A DNA stretch of 64,000 nucleotides, taken from Planctobacterium sp965279005 (GTDB lineage Bacteria; Pseudomonadota; Gammaproteobacteria; Enterobacterales; Alteromonadaceae). The position numbers were made by a program, and so were the translations under genes. The DNA is taken from assembly GCA_965279005.1 (NCBI GenBank), contig CBDIHK010000030.1, positions 434,001-498,000 on the forward strand, given 5' to 3'. The notes beneath the pieces were generated by a model. The model worked only from the letters and a program-made list of their open reading frames with translations. It was not told the DNA's origin and ran no database searches. This document shows, piece after piece, positions 34,920 through 44,566 of the stretch. The stretch's first letter is position 1. Each line of letters starts with the position of its first letter.

Positions 34920-36959
34920 TTATGAGTGATAACCACGCAATAGGTTGTCAATAGCTTCCAGGGTGTCCTTATCGACACGTAACCTGGTAAGTGCATCCAT
35001 CGCCTTGTCGGCAATGGCATCCTTGTCGTGTACCACCGGCGGCGCTTTGGCTGAGGCTTTGGCTGCTTCCGAATCGTCGGTTAACTGGTACAGGGTTGAG
35101 AATACCAAATGGTTTAGTTTTGGTGCTAGGATACCTAGTTGCCTGATAATGGTACCGGTCATGGTATTCACTTCAGCTGGCTGGTTGATCATGGCGCTAT
35201 TAACCAATTTACCGGCTTGCTCAACGCTAAGCACATTGACGCTCTGGTATTGGGTGGTAGCGGCAATCATCTTAGTGCGTACTAGCGGCATATGGATATT
35301 GGTGAACTTGATATTGTCACTGGCATATTCAAACGCGGCGGTATTCGACCATGCGTCCAATGCGCTCTTAGAGGCAGTGTAGGAAGAGAACCTGGGGCTT
35401 CCAGAGCTCATGGCGGCAATGGTGGAAATGTTGATGACATGGCCTTGTTTGCGTTCTGTCATTGATGGCAACAGGTTCATGGTCAACCTAACCGCAGAGA
35501 AGTAGTTAATCTGCATTACCCGTTCGAAGTCGTGGAAACGCTCATAGGTGAGCTTCAATGAACGGCGGATAGAGCGGCCAGCGTTGTTAATCAAGATGTC
35601 AACATGGCCATGATCCTTCAATACTTTTTCAGCAAGATCGTCGAGTGCATCCATATCAGCCAAGTCGCAGGAGTAGCTGTAGGCATCGCCACCCCGGGCT
35701 TTGATTTCATTGACCGCAATATCCAGTTTTTCCTGGGTACGGGCTACCAGTATCACCTTGGCACCAGCTTCAGCACAGTTGTCCGCCACTTCACGGCCGA
35801 TACCCTCCGAACCACCGGTAATAAGGATGGTTTTGCCCTTGGCCACGTCTGGCAAATAATGGGGTTTCATATAGGCTGGGTTCAGGTGCTGTTCCCAGTA
35901 GTTCCAAAGCCTGCGGGCATAAGTTGATAGCGGCGGTACGCTAATGCCGCTGCCTTCAAGCGCAGCCAGGGTATTGGTGCAGTCGTATTTGGTATTGAGG
36001 TCTTCAGTTAACATTACCTCTTTGGGAATACCTAGGTTCTCCAATACCGACATCTTCACGCCAGCCACAATGGCCTTATTTTGTAGGAACATTCGTGCAC
36101 CCATAGGGGCAAAATCGAGCAAGCGTTCGGCCGGGATCTTCAGCTTCATGGTTGGTCCTTTGGCGGCTTTCAAGAAGTTATTGATCACCTGGCCAAAGGT
36201 CATGGATTCTGGGTTGGTTAGATGGAAGCACTTGCCATCTAGATCAGGCTGATGGCTAATGTGATCCATTGCTTTGGCAATAAAGTCTACCGGAACAAGG
36301 TTGAATTCATTACCCTTATAAACTGGTAGCGGTACCCAACGCGGCACCACTTCGGCGATGGTGTTTATCAATTCGAAGAAATAATAAGGCCCGTCGATCT
36401 TATTGATCCAGCCCGTTTCAGAATGGCCTACCACGATGCCGGGGCGGTATATGCGCCAAGGCAGGGCGGTTTGATTGCGCACCAACCCTTCTGATTCGTG
36501 CTTGGTCTTGAAATACGGATTGCGCTCAAGGCCAACTGCCTCATCAAACATGTCTTCGGTAAATGTGCCGGGGTAGAAGCCACCGGCAACAATAGAACTG
36601 ACATGGTGGAAGCACTTAACATTGAGTTTTTCTGCTAAATTTAAAGCTTGTTGCGTACCTTCAATGTTGGCGCGCGCTTGCTGCTCTTGGTTGGCGGTCA
36701 GGTCATAGACTGCACCCACGTGGTAGAAGTGGTCGACTTGCTCAAGGCTGTCCGGGTCAACACCACACAAGGGGGCACTTAAATCGCCCGTAACAGGTAT
36801 CAGTTTGTCTTTTTCCAAGCCATTTTCAAAGGCCAGTTTTTCAATCTTTTTGACCGAGCCTTCACGCACCAGCGCGTAAATTTTTCCTTCTCGTTTTGCA
36901 AGCTGTTGCAAAAACTGTTGGCCAATAAAACCCGTAATACCTGTCACAAAATAATTCAT
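34920..36959 (-). CDS. Two-domain fatty acyl reductase-like SDR protein (FAR/Acr1 type)
   Basis: A 679-residue protein with two Rossmann domains. The N-terminal one (1-370) is of the NAD-binding-4/male-sterility type: FVTGITGFIGQQFLQQL (4-20) binds NADPH, and YFKTKHESE gives the YxxxK pair. The C-terminal one (about 378-620) is a classical SDR like Acinetobacter Acr1: ILITGGSEGIGREVADN, NNAG, and SSYTASKSALDAW with the catalytic Tyr/Lys. Marinobacter FarA/FAR enzymes, which reduce fatty acyl-CoA to fatty alcohol, share this two-part build. It would supply alcohol for the WS/DGAT. GAGGAAC precedes the ATG. Confidence 0.87.
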   Translation of the reverse strand: MNYFVTGITGFIGQQFLQQLAKREGKIYALVREGSVKKIEKLAFENGLEKDKLIPVTGDLSAPLCGVDPDSLEQVDHFYHVGAVYDLTANQEQQARANIEGTQQALNLAEKLNVKCFHHVSSIVAGGFYPGTFTEDMFDEAVGLERNPYFKTKHESEGLVRNQTALPWRIYRPGIVVGHSETGWINKIDGPYYFFELINTIAEVVPRWVPLPVYKGNEFNLVPVDFIAKAMDHISHQPDLDGKCFHLTNPESMTFGQVINNFLKAAKGPTMKLKIPAERLLDFAPMGARMFLQNKAIVAGVKMSVLENLGIPKEVMLTEDLNTKYDCTNTLAALEGSGISVPPLSTYARRLWNYWEQHLNPAYMKPHYLPDVAKGKTILITGGSEGIGREVADNCAEAGAKVILVARTQEKLDIAVNEIKARGGDAYSYSCDLADMDALDDLAEKVLKDHGHVDILINNAGRSIRRSLKLTYERFHDFERVMQINYFSAVRLTMNLLPSMTERKQGHVINISTIAAMSSGSPRFSSYTASKSALDAWSNTAAFEYASDNIKFTNIHMPLVRTKMIAATTQYQSVNVLSVEQAGKLVNSAMINQPAEVNTMTGTIIRQLGILAPKLNHLVFSTLYQLTDDSEAAKASAKAPPVVHDKDAIADKAMDALTRLRVDKDTLEAIDNLLRGYHS

Positions 36960-37515
36960 ATGTTCCTCACTATTGTACTTTGGGATTCTGGTTCAGTCAC
37001 AATCAATGCGCTGCCAGAGTTTTAAGCGACATAGGACTAATCTTAGTTTGGAAATGTATCATTTCAATCTTTGTTAGCGGGAACTTTCACTTTAGCGACA
37101 AATTCCCTGATTTTGGCCACTTTAAAGGCCTTTATCGCTATTCTTTAGAACAAAAAATAGCCAGTCCAAACCCTGTTAAAAGGTATTTATCTGGATGTCT
37201 TGTCACTGTGTTGTTTATTACCCAGATATTCGGCGATGGTTAAATGGCCTAAAAAGCGCTTTTAGGATCCTACCGGCGCTTAAAAATTGTGCGTTAGCGC
37301 TTGAATACACTGCATAGTTTGTCATTGCGGCATTATGTCATCATAAATTAGTTGTAGTTCATTCTAATTAATTGGCAACATGCTAGGTTAGGTTTTAACC
37401 TTAAGCTAGTTAGCTTGTTTTTAACTACCGGATAAGGCCTTGGACAAGCGCTCGGTGGAAACGGGGTTATCGGGTATATCTACGGCTAAATACGCTCACA
37501 ACATTGCAGGGCACA
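36960..37515. other. Divergent intergenic region between acyl reductase and TonB receptor genes
   Basis: A 556-base AT-rich region with no convincing gene; a plus-strand frame of 87 codons lacks a ribosome binding site and family features. It holds two palindromes: GAAATG-TAT-CATTTC (37051-37065), 92 bases before the reductase start, and CCTAAAAAGCGCTTTTAGG (37248-37266). The first could be an operator for the lipid genes; the second could end or regulate either message. Confidence 0.5.
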
Positions 37516-39591
37516 ATGAACTATAAATCCTCAACCCTAGTACTGGCATTACTTAGCTCGGCCGCAGTGGCGCAGGAGGAGCCGAGGTACAAACAACTTT
37601 TAGCTATGGACTTAGGAGAAATGCTTAAAGTTGATGTGGCTACTGGCACGGCAAAACAGCTTTCGGAGGCGCCTGCTGTAGTTTCGGTCATCACCGCTGA
37701 AGAAATACGTGCCATGGGGGCGAGGACTTTATCTGAAGCAATAGAGCGGGTGCCGGGCCTACATATTTCAGCAGGGTCAAATCGCGGCTTGGAAACTTTC
37801 GCCATCAGGGGGATACATACCGATACTACACCGCAAGTCTTGGTGATGATTGATGGCATAGAACTGTCGGAAATGACCGCTTTACCTACTACCTATGGAT
37901 TTCATTTTCCGGTGCATGCCGTCGAAAGGATTGAGATTATCCGCGGACCGGGCTCCGCTGTTTACGGCGCAGATGCCTTTAGTGGGGTTATTAACGTTAT
38001 CACGACTGAGCCCGGCTCAATCAATGGCACATCCGCTGGATTAAGTGTTGGTTCCTTTGATTACGCGGAAGCTTGGGTCAATACTGATTTTTCCATAAAT
38101 GATGTGGATATAGCGCTTTCAGTTACCGGTGAAAAACAAAACAACGATAATGATAGGACGACCCCCTACGGGGTGATGGAACGTTCGCGGGATATGGCAA
38201 ACATCCATCTGAATATCAAGTACGGGCAGTTTTCCTCTAAAAATTGGTATTGGCGTACCCATCAATTTATGGGGGTGGGCGCCGGTATCATTGGCAACGA
38301 CATCGACCGGGATCGCACTATCAACTACAAAACCCAATTCAGCTGGGATGGCAATATTGCTGAAACGCTAGATGCTTCGTTTTTGCTATCTTACACATAT
38401 GCAAACTACGATGCTTTGTTCCAGCTGTTCCCGTCCGGTGTTTGGCCCGTTGGCGATGATGGCAATATATTGCAGCCACCGTTTACTCCTGTAACCTTCC
38501 CTGATGGTGTTATTGGCCATCCTGAGGGGACATCTACGCGGTTGAAGTTTACTTCAACCTTAATTTATTCTGGATTTGACCAGCACCGGCTTCGGTTTGG
38601 CTTTGGCGGTGAACGTTCCGAGCTTAAGGATGTAAAAGAGAAAAAGAATTTTGGTCCCGGTGTGTTGGATGTTGATAATCTTCCCACAGACCTTGTGAGC
38701 CGCACTATTGTTGATGTTTCTGGGACGCCTTTTATATATACCCCAGACTATAAAAGGGATCTTTGGTTTGTATCTATCCAGGACGAATGGAAGATTTCAG
38801 GGAATTTAGAGTTAACCAGCGGTATCCGCTACGACCACTATTCAGATTTCGGCTCGACTGCCAACCCACGTGTAGCCTTGGTTTGGGCAAATACCGAGGC
38901 ACTAACTAGCAAACTTTTGTACGGAACAGCGTTTCGGGCACCGAAAGTTGCTGAACTCGCTTTTGTCAACAACCCAACTACAATCGGCAATCCTGAACTT
39001 GAAGCGGAGAAAATTGAAACCATTGAACTGGCCTTCGATTACAGGCCGAACAAATTCCTAAGTGGGCAATTAAACTTGTTTTTGTACCAAGCCGAAGATC
39101 TAATCCAACAAAACCAGTTTGTTTACGAAAATAGCGGTGAACAAGATGGACGGGGGATTGAGTTGGACGTGAGTTGGCAAGCGACAGATGCGCTTCGCAT
39201 CAATTCCAATTTGTCCTACGTCAATGCGGAGTTACCTTTAACCGGAGATGATAAAGAACAAATTCCTGGTTTTATGGCATTTGTTGACCTGCAATATAAG
39301 TTGCAAGCAGATTGGTTGTTGACCATGCAAAATTATTGGATAACCGATAGGATGCGCAGGGCAGGTGACCTGCGCCCTGATGTGGACAATTACGTAAAGA
39401 CTGACTTGAATATCCTATGGCATCCATCCCCGAGTTGGCAGTTGCGCTTTGGCATTAAAAACGCCTTTAACGACAATATTGTGGAACCACTGCCCGATTC
39501 CCCTTTATTTGGTTTAGGCTTGGGTTTCCCCGATGATTTTCCCAAGGAAAGCCGGGCTGTCTTTGGTACTATTCAACATAACTTCCATTAG
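37516..39591 (+). CDS. TonB-dependent outer-membrane receptor
   Basis: A 691-residue receptor. ATG at 37516 is preferred over the TTG at 37504 because AGGG lies five bases upstream. After the signal peptide comes a segment LLAMDLGEMLKVDVATGTAK typical of the non-iron branch of receptors, then the plug (APAVVSVITAEEIRAMGART to about residue 165, with VMIDGIEL and IRGPGSAVYGADAFSGVINV) and a 22-strand-type barrel ending in the aromatic C-terminal pattern HNFH. The ligand is not readable. A YfiR-type histidine kinase gene follows after 25 bases, so uptake or ligand presence may be coupled to signalling. Confidence 0.92.
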   Translation: MNYKSSTLVLALLSSAAVAQEEPRYKQLLAMDLGEMLKVDVATGTAKQLSEAPAVVSVITAEEIRAMGARTLSEAIERVPGLHISAGSNRGLETFAIRGIHTDTTPQVLVMIDGIELSEMTALPTTYGFHFPVHAVERIEIIRGPGSAVYGADAFSGVINVITTEPGSINGTSAGLSVGSFDYAEAWVNTDFSINDVDIALSVTGEKQNNDNDRTTPYGVMERSRDMANIHLNIKYGQFSSKNWYWRTHQFMGVGAGIIGNDIDRDRTINYKTQFSWDGNIAETLDASFLLSYTYANYDALFQLFPSGVWPVGDDGNILQPPFTPVTFPDGVIGHPEGTSTRLKFTSTLIYSGFDQHRLRFGFGGERSELKDVKEKKNFGPGVLDVDNLPTDLVSRTIVDVSGTPFIYTPDYKRDLWFVSIQDEWKISGNLELTSGIRYDHYSDFGSTANPRVALVWANTEALTSKLLYGTAFRAPKVAELAFVNNPTTIGNPELEAEKIETIELAFDYRPNKFLSGQLNLFLYQAEDLIQQNQFVYENSGEQDGRGIELDVSWQATDALRINSNLSYVNAELPLTGDDKEQIPGFMAFVDLQYKLQADWLLTMQNYWITDRMRRAGDLRPDVDNYVKTDLNILWHPSPSWQLRFGIKNAFNDNIVEPLPDSPLFGLGLGFPDDFPKESRAVFGTIQHNFH

Positions 39592-39616
39592 GCAAGACGG
39601 ATAAATTAGATCCGGT

Positions 39617-41557
39617 ATGTTTACCAACGCCCATCCTAGACAGTTCCTGTTCCTTAGTTTGTTATTATTGGCAACGTGGTTTGGTGTCGCTCAAAACTAT
39701 TCACCCAATGATTTTAAAGTGGCATTAGTCGGTCAATTCATTAAAAATATTGAATGGCCTTCGGAGCAGGAAGGCACCGCCTTTACCATCGCTGTTTTGC
39801 AAGACCAAGAAATGATGCGGGTACTATCGGTATTGGATGGGGAGGCAATTAACGGGAAACCTTTAAAAGTGCAATTTGCCAGTGAGGTGAGCCAGTTATC
39901 GGACGCTAAAATTGTCTACATATCAAGCAGGATCACTGGAAATCTAGACAATGTATTGGCGCTTACACGTGGCAGTGGGGCATTGGTTGTGACCGAAAAT
40001 AGCCCGAACTTGCACAACGTCATGATTAATATCATCGACAGGTCGGGCAGCGATGACGAACGCTACCAGTTGGCTTTCCAAATAAACCGTCCCAATATCC
40101 TGTTTGAAAACTTAACTATTAAACCTGATTTGATATTGCATGGCGGTACCGAGCTAGATGTTGCGAGCTTATACCGTGAGACCGAACAAGCTATGCAGGC
40201 CTTGAGGTCAGATAACCTAGACTCTTTAAGGCAATTGGAAGAAAAGCGCAGCCAACTGGCGCAGCAACAAACCGCACTGAAAACCATGGAAGCAGATTAT
40301 TTAGAGTTGGCCAACCAGTTGCGCCAGAGCCAGGCCTTGTTGCGCCAACAAAAAGCGGATCTTGCAGAAACGACAGCCAGGCTTGACCAAGTAAACCAGG
40401 ATTTTCAAATTGCAGAAAGGGAGGCAGGGGAAAAACTCCGTAATGCCCAAGCGGCTGTTGCAGAGCAGGTGACGATACTTGAATCACTTGAGTTACAAGT
40501 TATGGAAACCAATAACTTGCTCCAGCAGAGGGAAACAGAATTACAAATAAAAGAGTCAGAACTGCAATCGAAGGAGATAGCATTGCAAGATGCATCGGAC
40601 GCCCTCGAGCTGAAATCTGTTGAGGTGCAACAACAGGCAAAAGTGATTGACCAACAATACGTTGTAATTATCGGGATCTTGCTCACCCTATTAATATTTA
40701 CCATATCCACTGTTGTCATTATCAAAATGTTTCTCAGGAACCGTTCTATTACCCGGGAGCTGGAATCGACAGTCAGTACCTTGAAGACAGCCCAACAACA
40801 ATTGATTGAAACTGAAAAATTAGCATCGCTTGGGCAATTGGTTGCTGGTGTCGCCCACGAAATCAATACCCCATTGGGCATTGTAGTTACCTCTTCCAGC
40901 ATCGTTGGCGAAGAAGCTTCTAGCTTTTTGAAAAAAATGCACGGCAACGCCCTTAAGAAGAGCGAAATGCAGCGGTTTTTGGAGAGCCTGATGGAAACCG
41001 ACCTGCTTATTCAGAACAACCTAGATAAATGTGTAAAGCTTATCCAGAATTTTAAACAGGTATCTGCTGACCAGATTGTTGCCGAAAACCGGGACATTTG
41101 CTTGCGGGATTACATAGACGAAATTATGGGGACATTATCCGTTTTCATGGAACGCAATGACATTAGCTGGAGCCTGACCGGTGATAACCCAACGCTCAAC
41201 TTGGATCCCGGCCTTTTGAGCCAAGTCATCAATAACTTGGTAAACAATGCTATTAACCATGCTTTTGAGGGAGTTCCTGAACCCAGGATATTGATTAATA
41301 TCGCCTCAAGCACTGGACATCACGAAATAGAGTTCAAAGATAACGGGGTTGGTATGGACGACCAAGTGAAGAAAAAGATATTTGAACCATTTTTTACCAC
41401 CCGCAGGGGCAACGGCGGTACTGGGCTGGGCATGAATATTGTCTACAACTTGATAACGTCCAAGTTGCACGGTTCTATTTCCGTGGAAAGTGCCCCCAAT
41501 CAGGGAACCACTATCAAACTAGTTTTGCCTGTAACTTCGCAACAAGGGATCGGGTGA
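39617..41557 (+). CDS. Sensor histidine kinase with N-terminal YfiR (DUF4154) domain
   Basis: A 646-residue membrane kinase. After the signal/anchor (about 8-25) lies a periplasmic YfiR domain (about 28-190, FKVALVGQFIKNIEWPSE). A long coiled coil (about 195-345) leads to one membrane helix (about 350-375). The HisKA domain has the phospho-acceptor His414 in GVAHEINTPLG, and the ATPase domain has N (NNLVNNAINH), G1 (DNGVGM) and G2 (GGTGLGMNIVYNL) boxes. YfiR usually restrains a cyclase from the periplasm; here it is fused to a kinase instead. No response regulator is next to it. Same-strand placement 25 bases after the receptor gene suggests they share a message. Confidence 0.9.
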   Translation: MFTNAHPRQFLFLSLLLLATWFGVAQNYSPNDFKVALVGQFIKNIEWPSEQEGTAFTIAVLQDQEMMRVLSVLDGEAINGKPLKVQFASEVSQLSDAKIVYISSRITGNLDNVLALTRGSGALVVTENSPNLHNVMINIIDRSGSDDERYQLAFQINRPNILFENLTIKPDLILHGGTELDVASLYRETEQAMQALRSDNLDSLRQLEEKRSQLAQQQTALKTMEADYLELANQLRQSQALLRQQKADLAETTARLDQVNQDFQIAEREAGEKLRNAQAAVAEQVTILESLELQVMETNNLLQQRETELQIKESELQSKEIALQDASDALELKSVEVQQQAKVIDQQYVVIIGILLTLLIFTISTVVIIKMFLRNRSITRELESTVSTLKTAQQQLIETEKLASLGQLVAGVAHEINTPLGIVVTSSSIVGEEASSFLKKMHGNALKKSEMQRFLESLMETDLLIQNNLDKCVKLIQNFKQVSADQIVAENRDICLRDYIDEIMGTLSVFMERNDISWSLTGDNPTLNLDPGLLSQVINNLVNNAINHAFEGVPEPRILINIASSTGHHEIEFKDNGVGMDDQVKKKIFEPFFTTRRGNGGTGLGMNIVYNLITSKLHGSISVESAPNQGTTIKLVLPVTSQQGIG

Positions 41558-41841
41558 CCCAATATAGTGTTCTAGGAACTGTTGCAAAAGCCTCCGATAC
41601 AGCTTTATAATTGACGGTATCCCATATTTGGAGTTTGCGCCGCAATGAACAACTAAATCCTGTTATCCATTTTTTCATTCATTTTTTGGAACACAGGGTT
41701 AGTAGGCGTAGCTTTTTCTTGTCTGTTTTAGACAAACATCGATTCGCTTAACTTCACTTCGGTTAAAATCTCCGATAACGGATGGTGACGTTGCCACCTT
41801 CATTTGCTATGCCTTACGCCCCTGCATATAGGAGGCAGGCT

Positions 41842-43410
41842 ATGCCAGTATTACAAGCTCACAACATCAGTTGCCAGTTCGAGAACGGGACGGTGTTGTT
41901 CCAGGATATTTGTTGCTCCCTAACGCAGCGCAGGGTGGGCTTAGTAGGGCGCAACGGCATTGGTAAGTCCTTGTTACTTTCCTTGTTTAGCAAGGAATTT
42001 TTGCCTAGTTCAGGCAGTGTCACTTTAAACAGCAGTTTTGCGACCTACAGGCAGCAATCTAACCAAGATGCACTGTCTGGTCGAACCATCGCCCAGTACC
42101 TTAATTTGGACAAGGTGCTAGCTGCCCTTGACCTCATTGCACAGGGAAGGTGCGAGCAACATCTATTCGATATCGTTGGTGATAGCTGGGATTTAAAAGA
42201 TACGCTTGCAAAACAACTGCTCGGCCTGGGTATACCAGCTGATCCCAACCTGCCGTGCGGCAACCTCAGCGGGGGGCAAATGGCGAAATTGCAGCTTTGG
42301 CAGCTATTCCAGGCAAACCCTGGTCTACTGTTGCTAGATGAACCCTCTAACCATCTAGACAGTGAGGGTAAGCGGTGGTTAATCGAAGCGATGGGCGCCT
42401 TTGGCGGTTACATTCTACTAGTTAGCCATGACCGGCAGTTGCTTAATGAAATGGAACAAATTTGGGAACTCAGTAGCCTTGGCCTGAAGCAGTTTGGCGG
42501 CAACTATGATTTTTATTTTGAACAAACAAACCTAGAGAGGGAAGCGTTGGCTAGGCAAATAAAAGCCGTGTGCAGGCAACAGCGGAAACTTGAGGTAGAG
42601 GCACAAAAAAATAGGGAAAAAGCGGAGCAAAGGGCAGCCCAAGGAAACCGAACCCGAAAGCAAGGCAGCCAACCTAAGGTGATGCTGGACTTTAAGCGGG
42701 GCAATGCTGAAAAAGCCGCATCCAGCCGTTCTAAAAACGAAGTTCTACGAGGAAAGCAGCTGCAGCAAAAGGCAACGGAGCTAGGTGCAAAGTTGGAGGA
42801 AGCTGGACAACAAAAAATGTACATGGCTAACAGTGATCTAGGGAACAAGGTGCTGGTAAACATAGTCAATGGGCAACTTCCCCACGGCATTAGAACAAGT
42901 ATTGATTTGCAGCTAAACAGCCGCACCAAACTGCACCTCAAAGGCAACAATGGCTCTGGTAAATCAACCTTAATGCAGGTGTTGTTGGGGCAGTTACCAC
43001 TGAATTCAGGTGACGTTAGTGTCAATGCGCCATGTTGTTACTTGGATCAGCATTTTGGTTTATTGCAACTGGAGCATACCATACTTGAAAACTTAATGGA
43101 TCAATGCGAGGGCATGGATGAAACCAAAGCGAGGACGCTGTTGTCGGGTATCGGGTTTAGGCGCGATAGCGTATACCAGCGTGCTGGCCTGCTCAGCGGT
43201 GGTGAAAAAATGAAACTGGCCATGTTGATAGTGGGACAACGCCGCTCGCCAGCCTTGTTGTTACTGGATGAGCCGGATAACCACCTGGATATTGATTCTA
43301 AAATGCAATTGGCAAACTTACTCAGGGACTACAAATCGGCCTATATTTTAGTGAGCCATGACGATGATTTTGTTTTGGAAGCGGGGGTTACCGACGAGTT
43401 TTACCTTTGA
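41842..43410 (+). CDS. ABC-F family ATPase
   Basis: A 522-residue ABC-F protein with two ATPase domains and no membrane part. The start at 41842 follows GGAGG by six bases; an upstream in-frame ATG at 41782 lacks such a site. Domain 1 has Walker A GRNGIGKS, signature LSGGQ and LLLLDEPSNHLD. A Lys/Arg/Gln-rich linker (about 240-320) follows. Domain 2 has GNNGSGKS, LLSGGEK and LLLLDEPDNHLD. ABC-F proteins act on ribosomes, in translation control or antibiotic protection; the subgroup is not clear. It is convergent with an AraC regulator. Confidence 0.9.
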   Translation: MPVLQAHNISCQFENGTVLFQDICCSLTQRRVGLVGRNGIGKSLLLSLFSKEFLPSSGSVTLNSSFATYRQQSNQDALSGRTIAQYLNLDKVLAALDLIAQGRCEQHLFDIVGDSWDLKDTLAKQLLGLGIPADPNLPCGNLSGGQMAKLQLWQLFQANPGLLLLDEPSNHLDSEGKRWLIEAMGAFGGYILLVSHDRQLLNEMEQIWELSSLGLKQFGGNYDFYFEQTNLEREALARQIKAVCRQQRKLEVEAQKNREKAEQRAAQGNRTRKQGSQPKVMLDFKRGNAEKAASSRSKNEVLRGKQLQQKATELGAKLEEAGQQKMYMANSDLGNKVLVNIVNGQLPHGIRTSIDLQLNSRTKLHLKGNNGSGKSTLMQVLLGQLPLNSGDVSVNAPCCYLDQHFGLLQLEHTILENLMDQCEGMDETKARTLLSGIGFRRDSVYQRAGLLSGGEKMKLAMLIVGQRRSPALLLLDEPDNHLDIDSKMQLANLLRDYKSAYILVSHDDDFVLEAGVTDEFYL

Positions 43411-43457
43411 AAGGGCAAAACTCATCCTAATCCCTGGCACTAATGAAACCAAAAGGA

Positions 43458-44435
43458 CTAAGAGCCAGCCATTGCCTGGTAATGCTTCCTAACTTCGCTG
43501 GGACTGGTGCCTATTACTTTTTTGAACGCCCTGGAAAAGGCTGCTTCCGATTGGTAGCCAATATCTAGGGCAATGGCGAGAACGCTCTGTTTGCTTAGCT
43601 GCAGCTTTGAGTAGGCTAAGGACATGCGCCATTCGGTTAAATAATCCATAGGAGTATTGCCAACAAGCCGCTTGAATTGTTGGGCAAAGCTGGTTCGCGA
43701 CATGCCAACCTCTGACGCCAACTCTTCCAAGGTCCAGTGTTTGTCTGGTTGATCGTGTATCAGTTTTAACGATTTCCCTATCCGGTCATCATCCAAGGCA
43801 CCTAGCCAGCCCAGTTTGTCGTCGCTCAATTCTGTTAGGTATTGGCGCATAGCGGCAATCACCAATATATCAGCTAATCTGGCGATTACCGCTTCGGCAC
43901 CTATTGCTATTTGCCGCGCTTCTGACTGGAGTAGGCTACTGATGCCGGAAACGATGCTGGTAGATTGATCCGAACCCGCATCTATTTTGATGTATGAGGG
44001 GAGTATACCTAGCAATTTAATGGCTAAGGGATGCTGGAAGAGCAAGGCGCCACAGATGAGGCGGGTAACATTGCCGCCTCCACCAAACTCCAAGGTCTCG
44101 TAGCGCTCGGTTATGTGTTTGATAGGCAGCTCTGATAGCGGTGTGAATTGTTGGCATTGGCCATCGGAAAAACGATGGCCTTCACCTTTGGGGAATAAAA
44201 CGAAGTCGCCAGTGGCAAGGGTAAAACTTGAGTTCCCGGCGCTAAAATGGGCTGCACCGTCAACAACAAGGTGGAACATCATGCAATTTGGCATGGGCGG
44301 CATGCTGGTGGCCCAGGGACTACTTAGGGTAGAGTTGGTAAAAAAAGCACTTTCCATGCGCAAACTATCTAGTAGCTTGCCCAGAGGCTGATCTTTTATG
44401 GGGGTGCTAGTACGTTGTTTGTAGTCAAAGCCCAT
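43458..44435 (-). CDS. AraC-family regulator with N-terminal cupin domain
   Basis: A 325-residue AraC-type activator. The N-terminal half (about 40-190) is a cupin sensor (HLVVDGAAHFSAG, FVLFPKGEGHRF). The C-terminal half has two helix-turn-helix motifs: WTLEELASEVGMSRTSFAQQ (about 233-252) and SVLAIALDIGYQSEAAFSRA (about 282-301). Together with the DUF1772 and NmrA-like genes upstream on the same strand it resembles stress- or redox-responsive clusters in which the AraC regulator controls a small reductase pair, though a terminator separates it from them. Confidence 0.9.
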   Translation of the reverse strand: MGFDYKQRTSTPIKDQPLGKLLDSLRMESAFFTNSTLSSPWATSMPPMPNCMMFHLVVDGAAHFSAGNSSFTLATGDFVLFPKGEGHRFSDGQCQQFTPLSELPIKHITERYETLEFGGGGNVTRLICGALLFQHPLAIKLLGILPSYIKIDAGSDQSTSIVSGISSLLQSEARQIAIGAEAVIARLADILVIAAMRQYLTELSDDKLGWLGALDDDRIGKSLKLIHDQPDKHWTLEELASEVGMSRTSFAQQFKRLVGNTPMDYLTEWRMSLAYSKLQLSKQSVLAIALDIGYQSEAAFSRAFKKVIGTSPSEVRKHYQAMAGS

Positions 44436-44520
44436 GTTTTGCCCTGATGGCAGTGTTTTGGTACTTGCAATATAGCTTATGGAAATCGAGCCCCGCCAGC
44501 ACTAGGGTGCAAACTAAAGT

Positions 44521-44546
44521 AAAATGCCCCTAATAAAAAGGGGCAT
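44521..44546 (-). terminator. Intrinsic terminator after the DUF1772 gene
   Basis: ATGCCCC (44524-44530) pairs with GGGGCAT (44540-44546), loop of nine. On the minus strand a short T-run follows. It lies 20 bases after the DUF1772 stop. Confidence 0.8.
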
Positions 44547-44566
44547 CAGAGTTTTAGTTTCGCTAT

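Noticed and set aside
36980..37243. 87-codon plus-strand frame in the acyl reductase/receptor gap
   Set aside because: No ribosome binding site, unlike real proteins in composition, and located where divergent promoters should be.
37248..37266. CCTAAAAAGCGCTTTTAGG as an intrinsic terminator
   Set aside because: It is more than 200 bases from either gene end and both flanking genes start, not end, here; kept only as a palindrome note.
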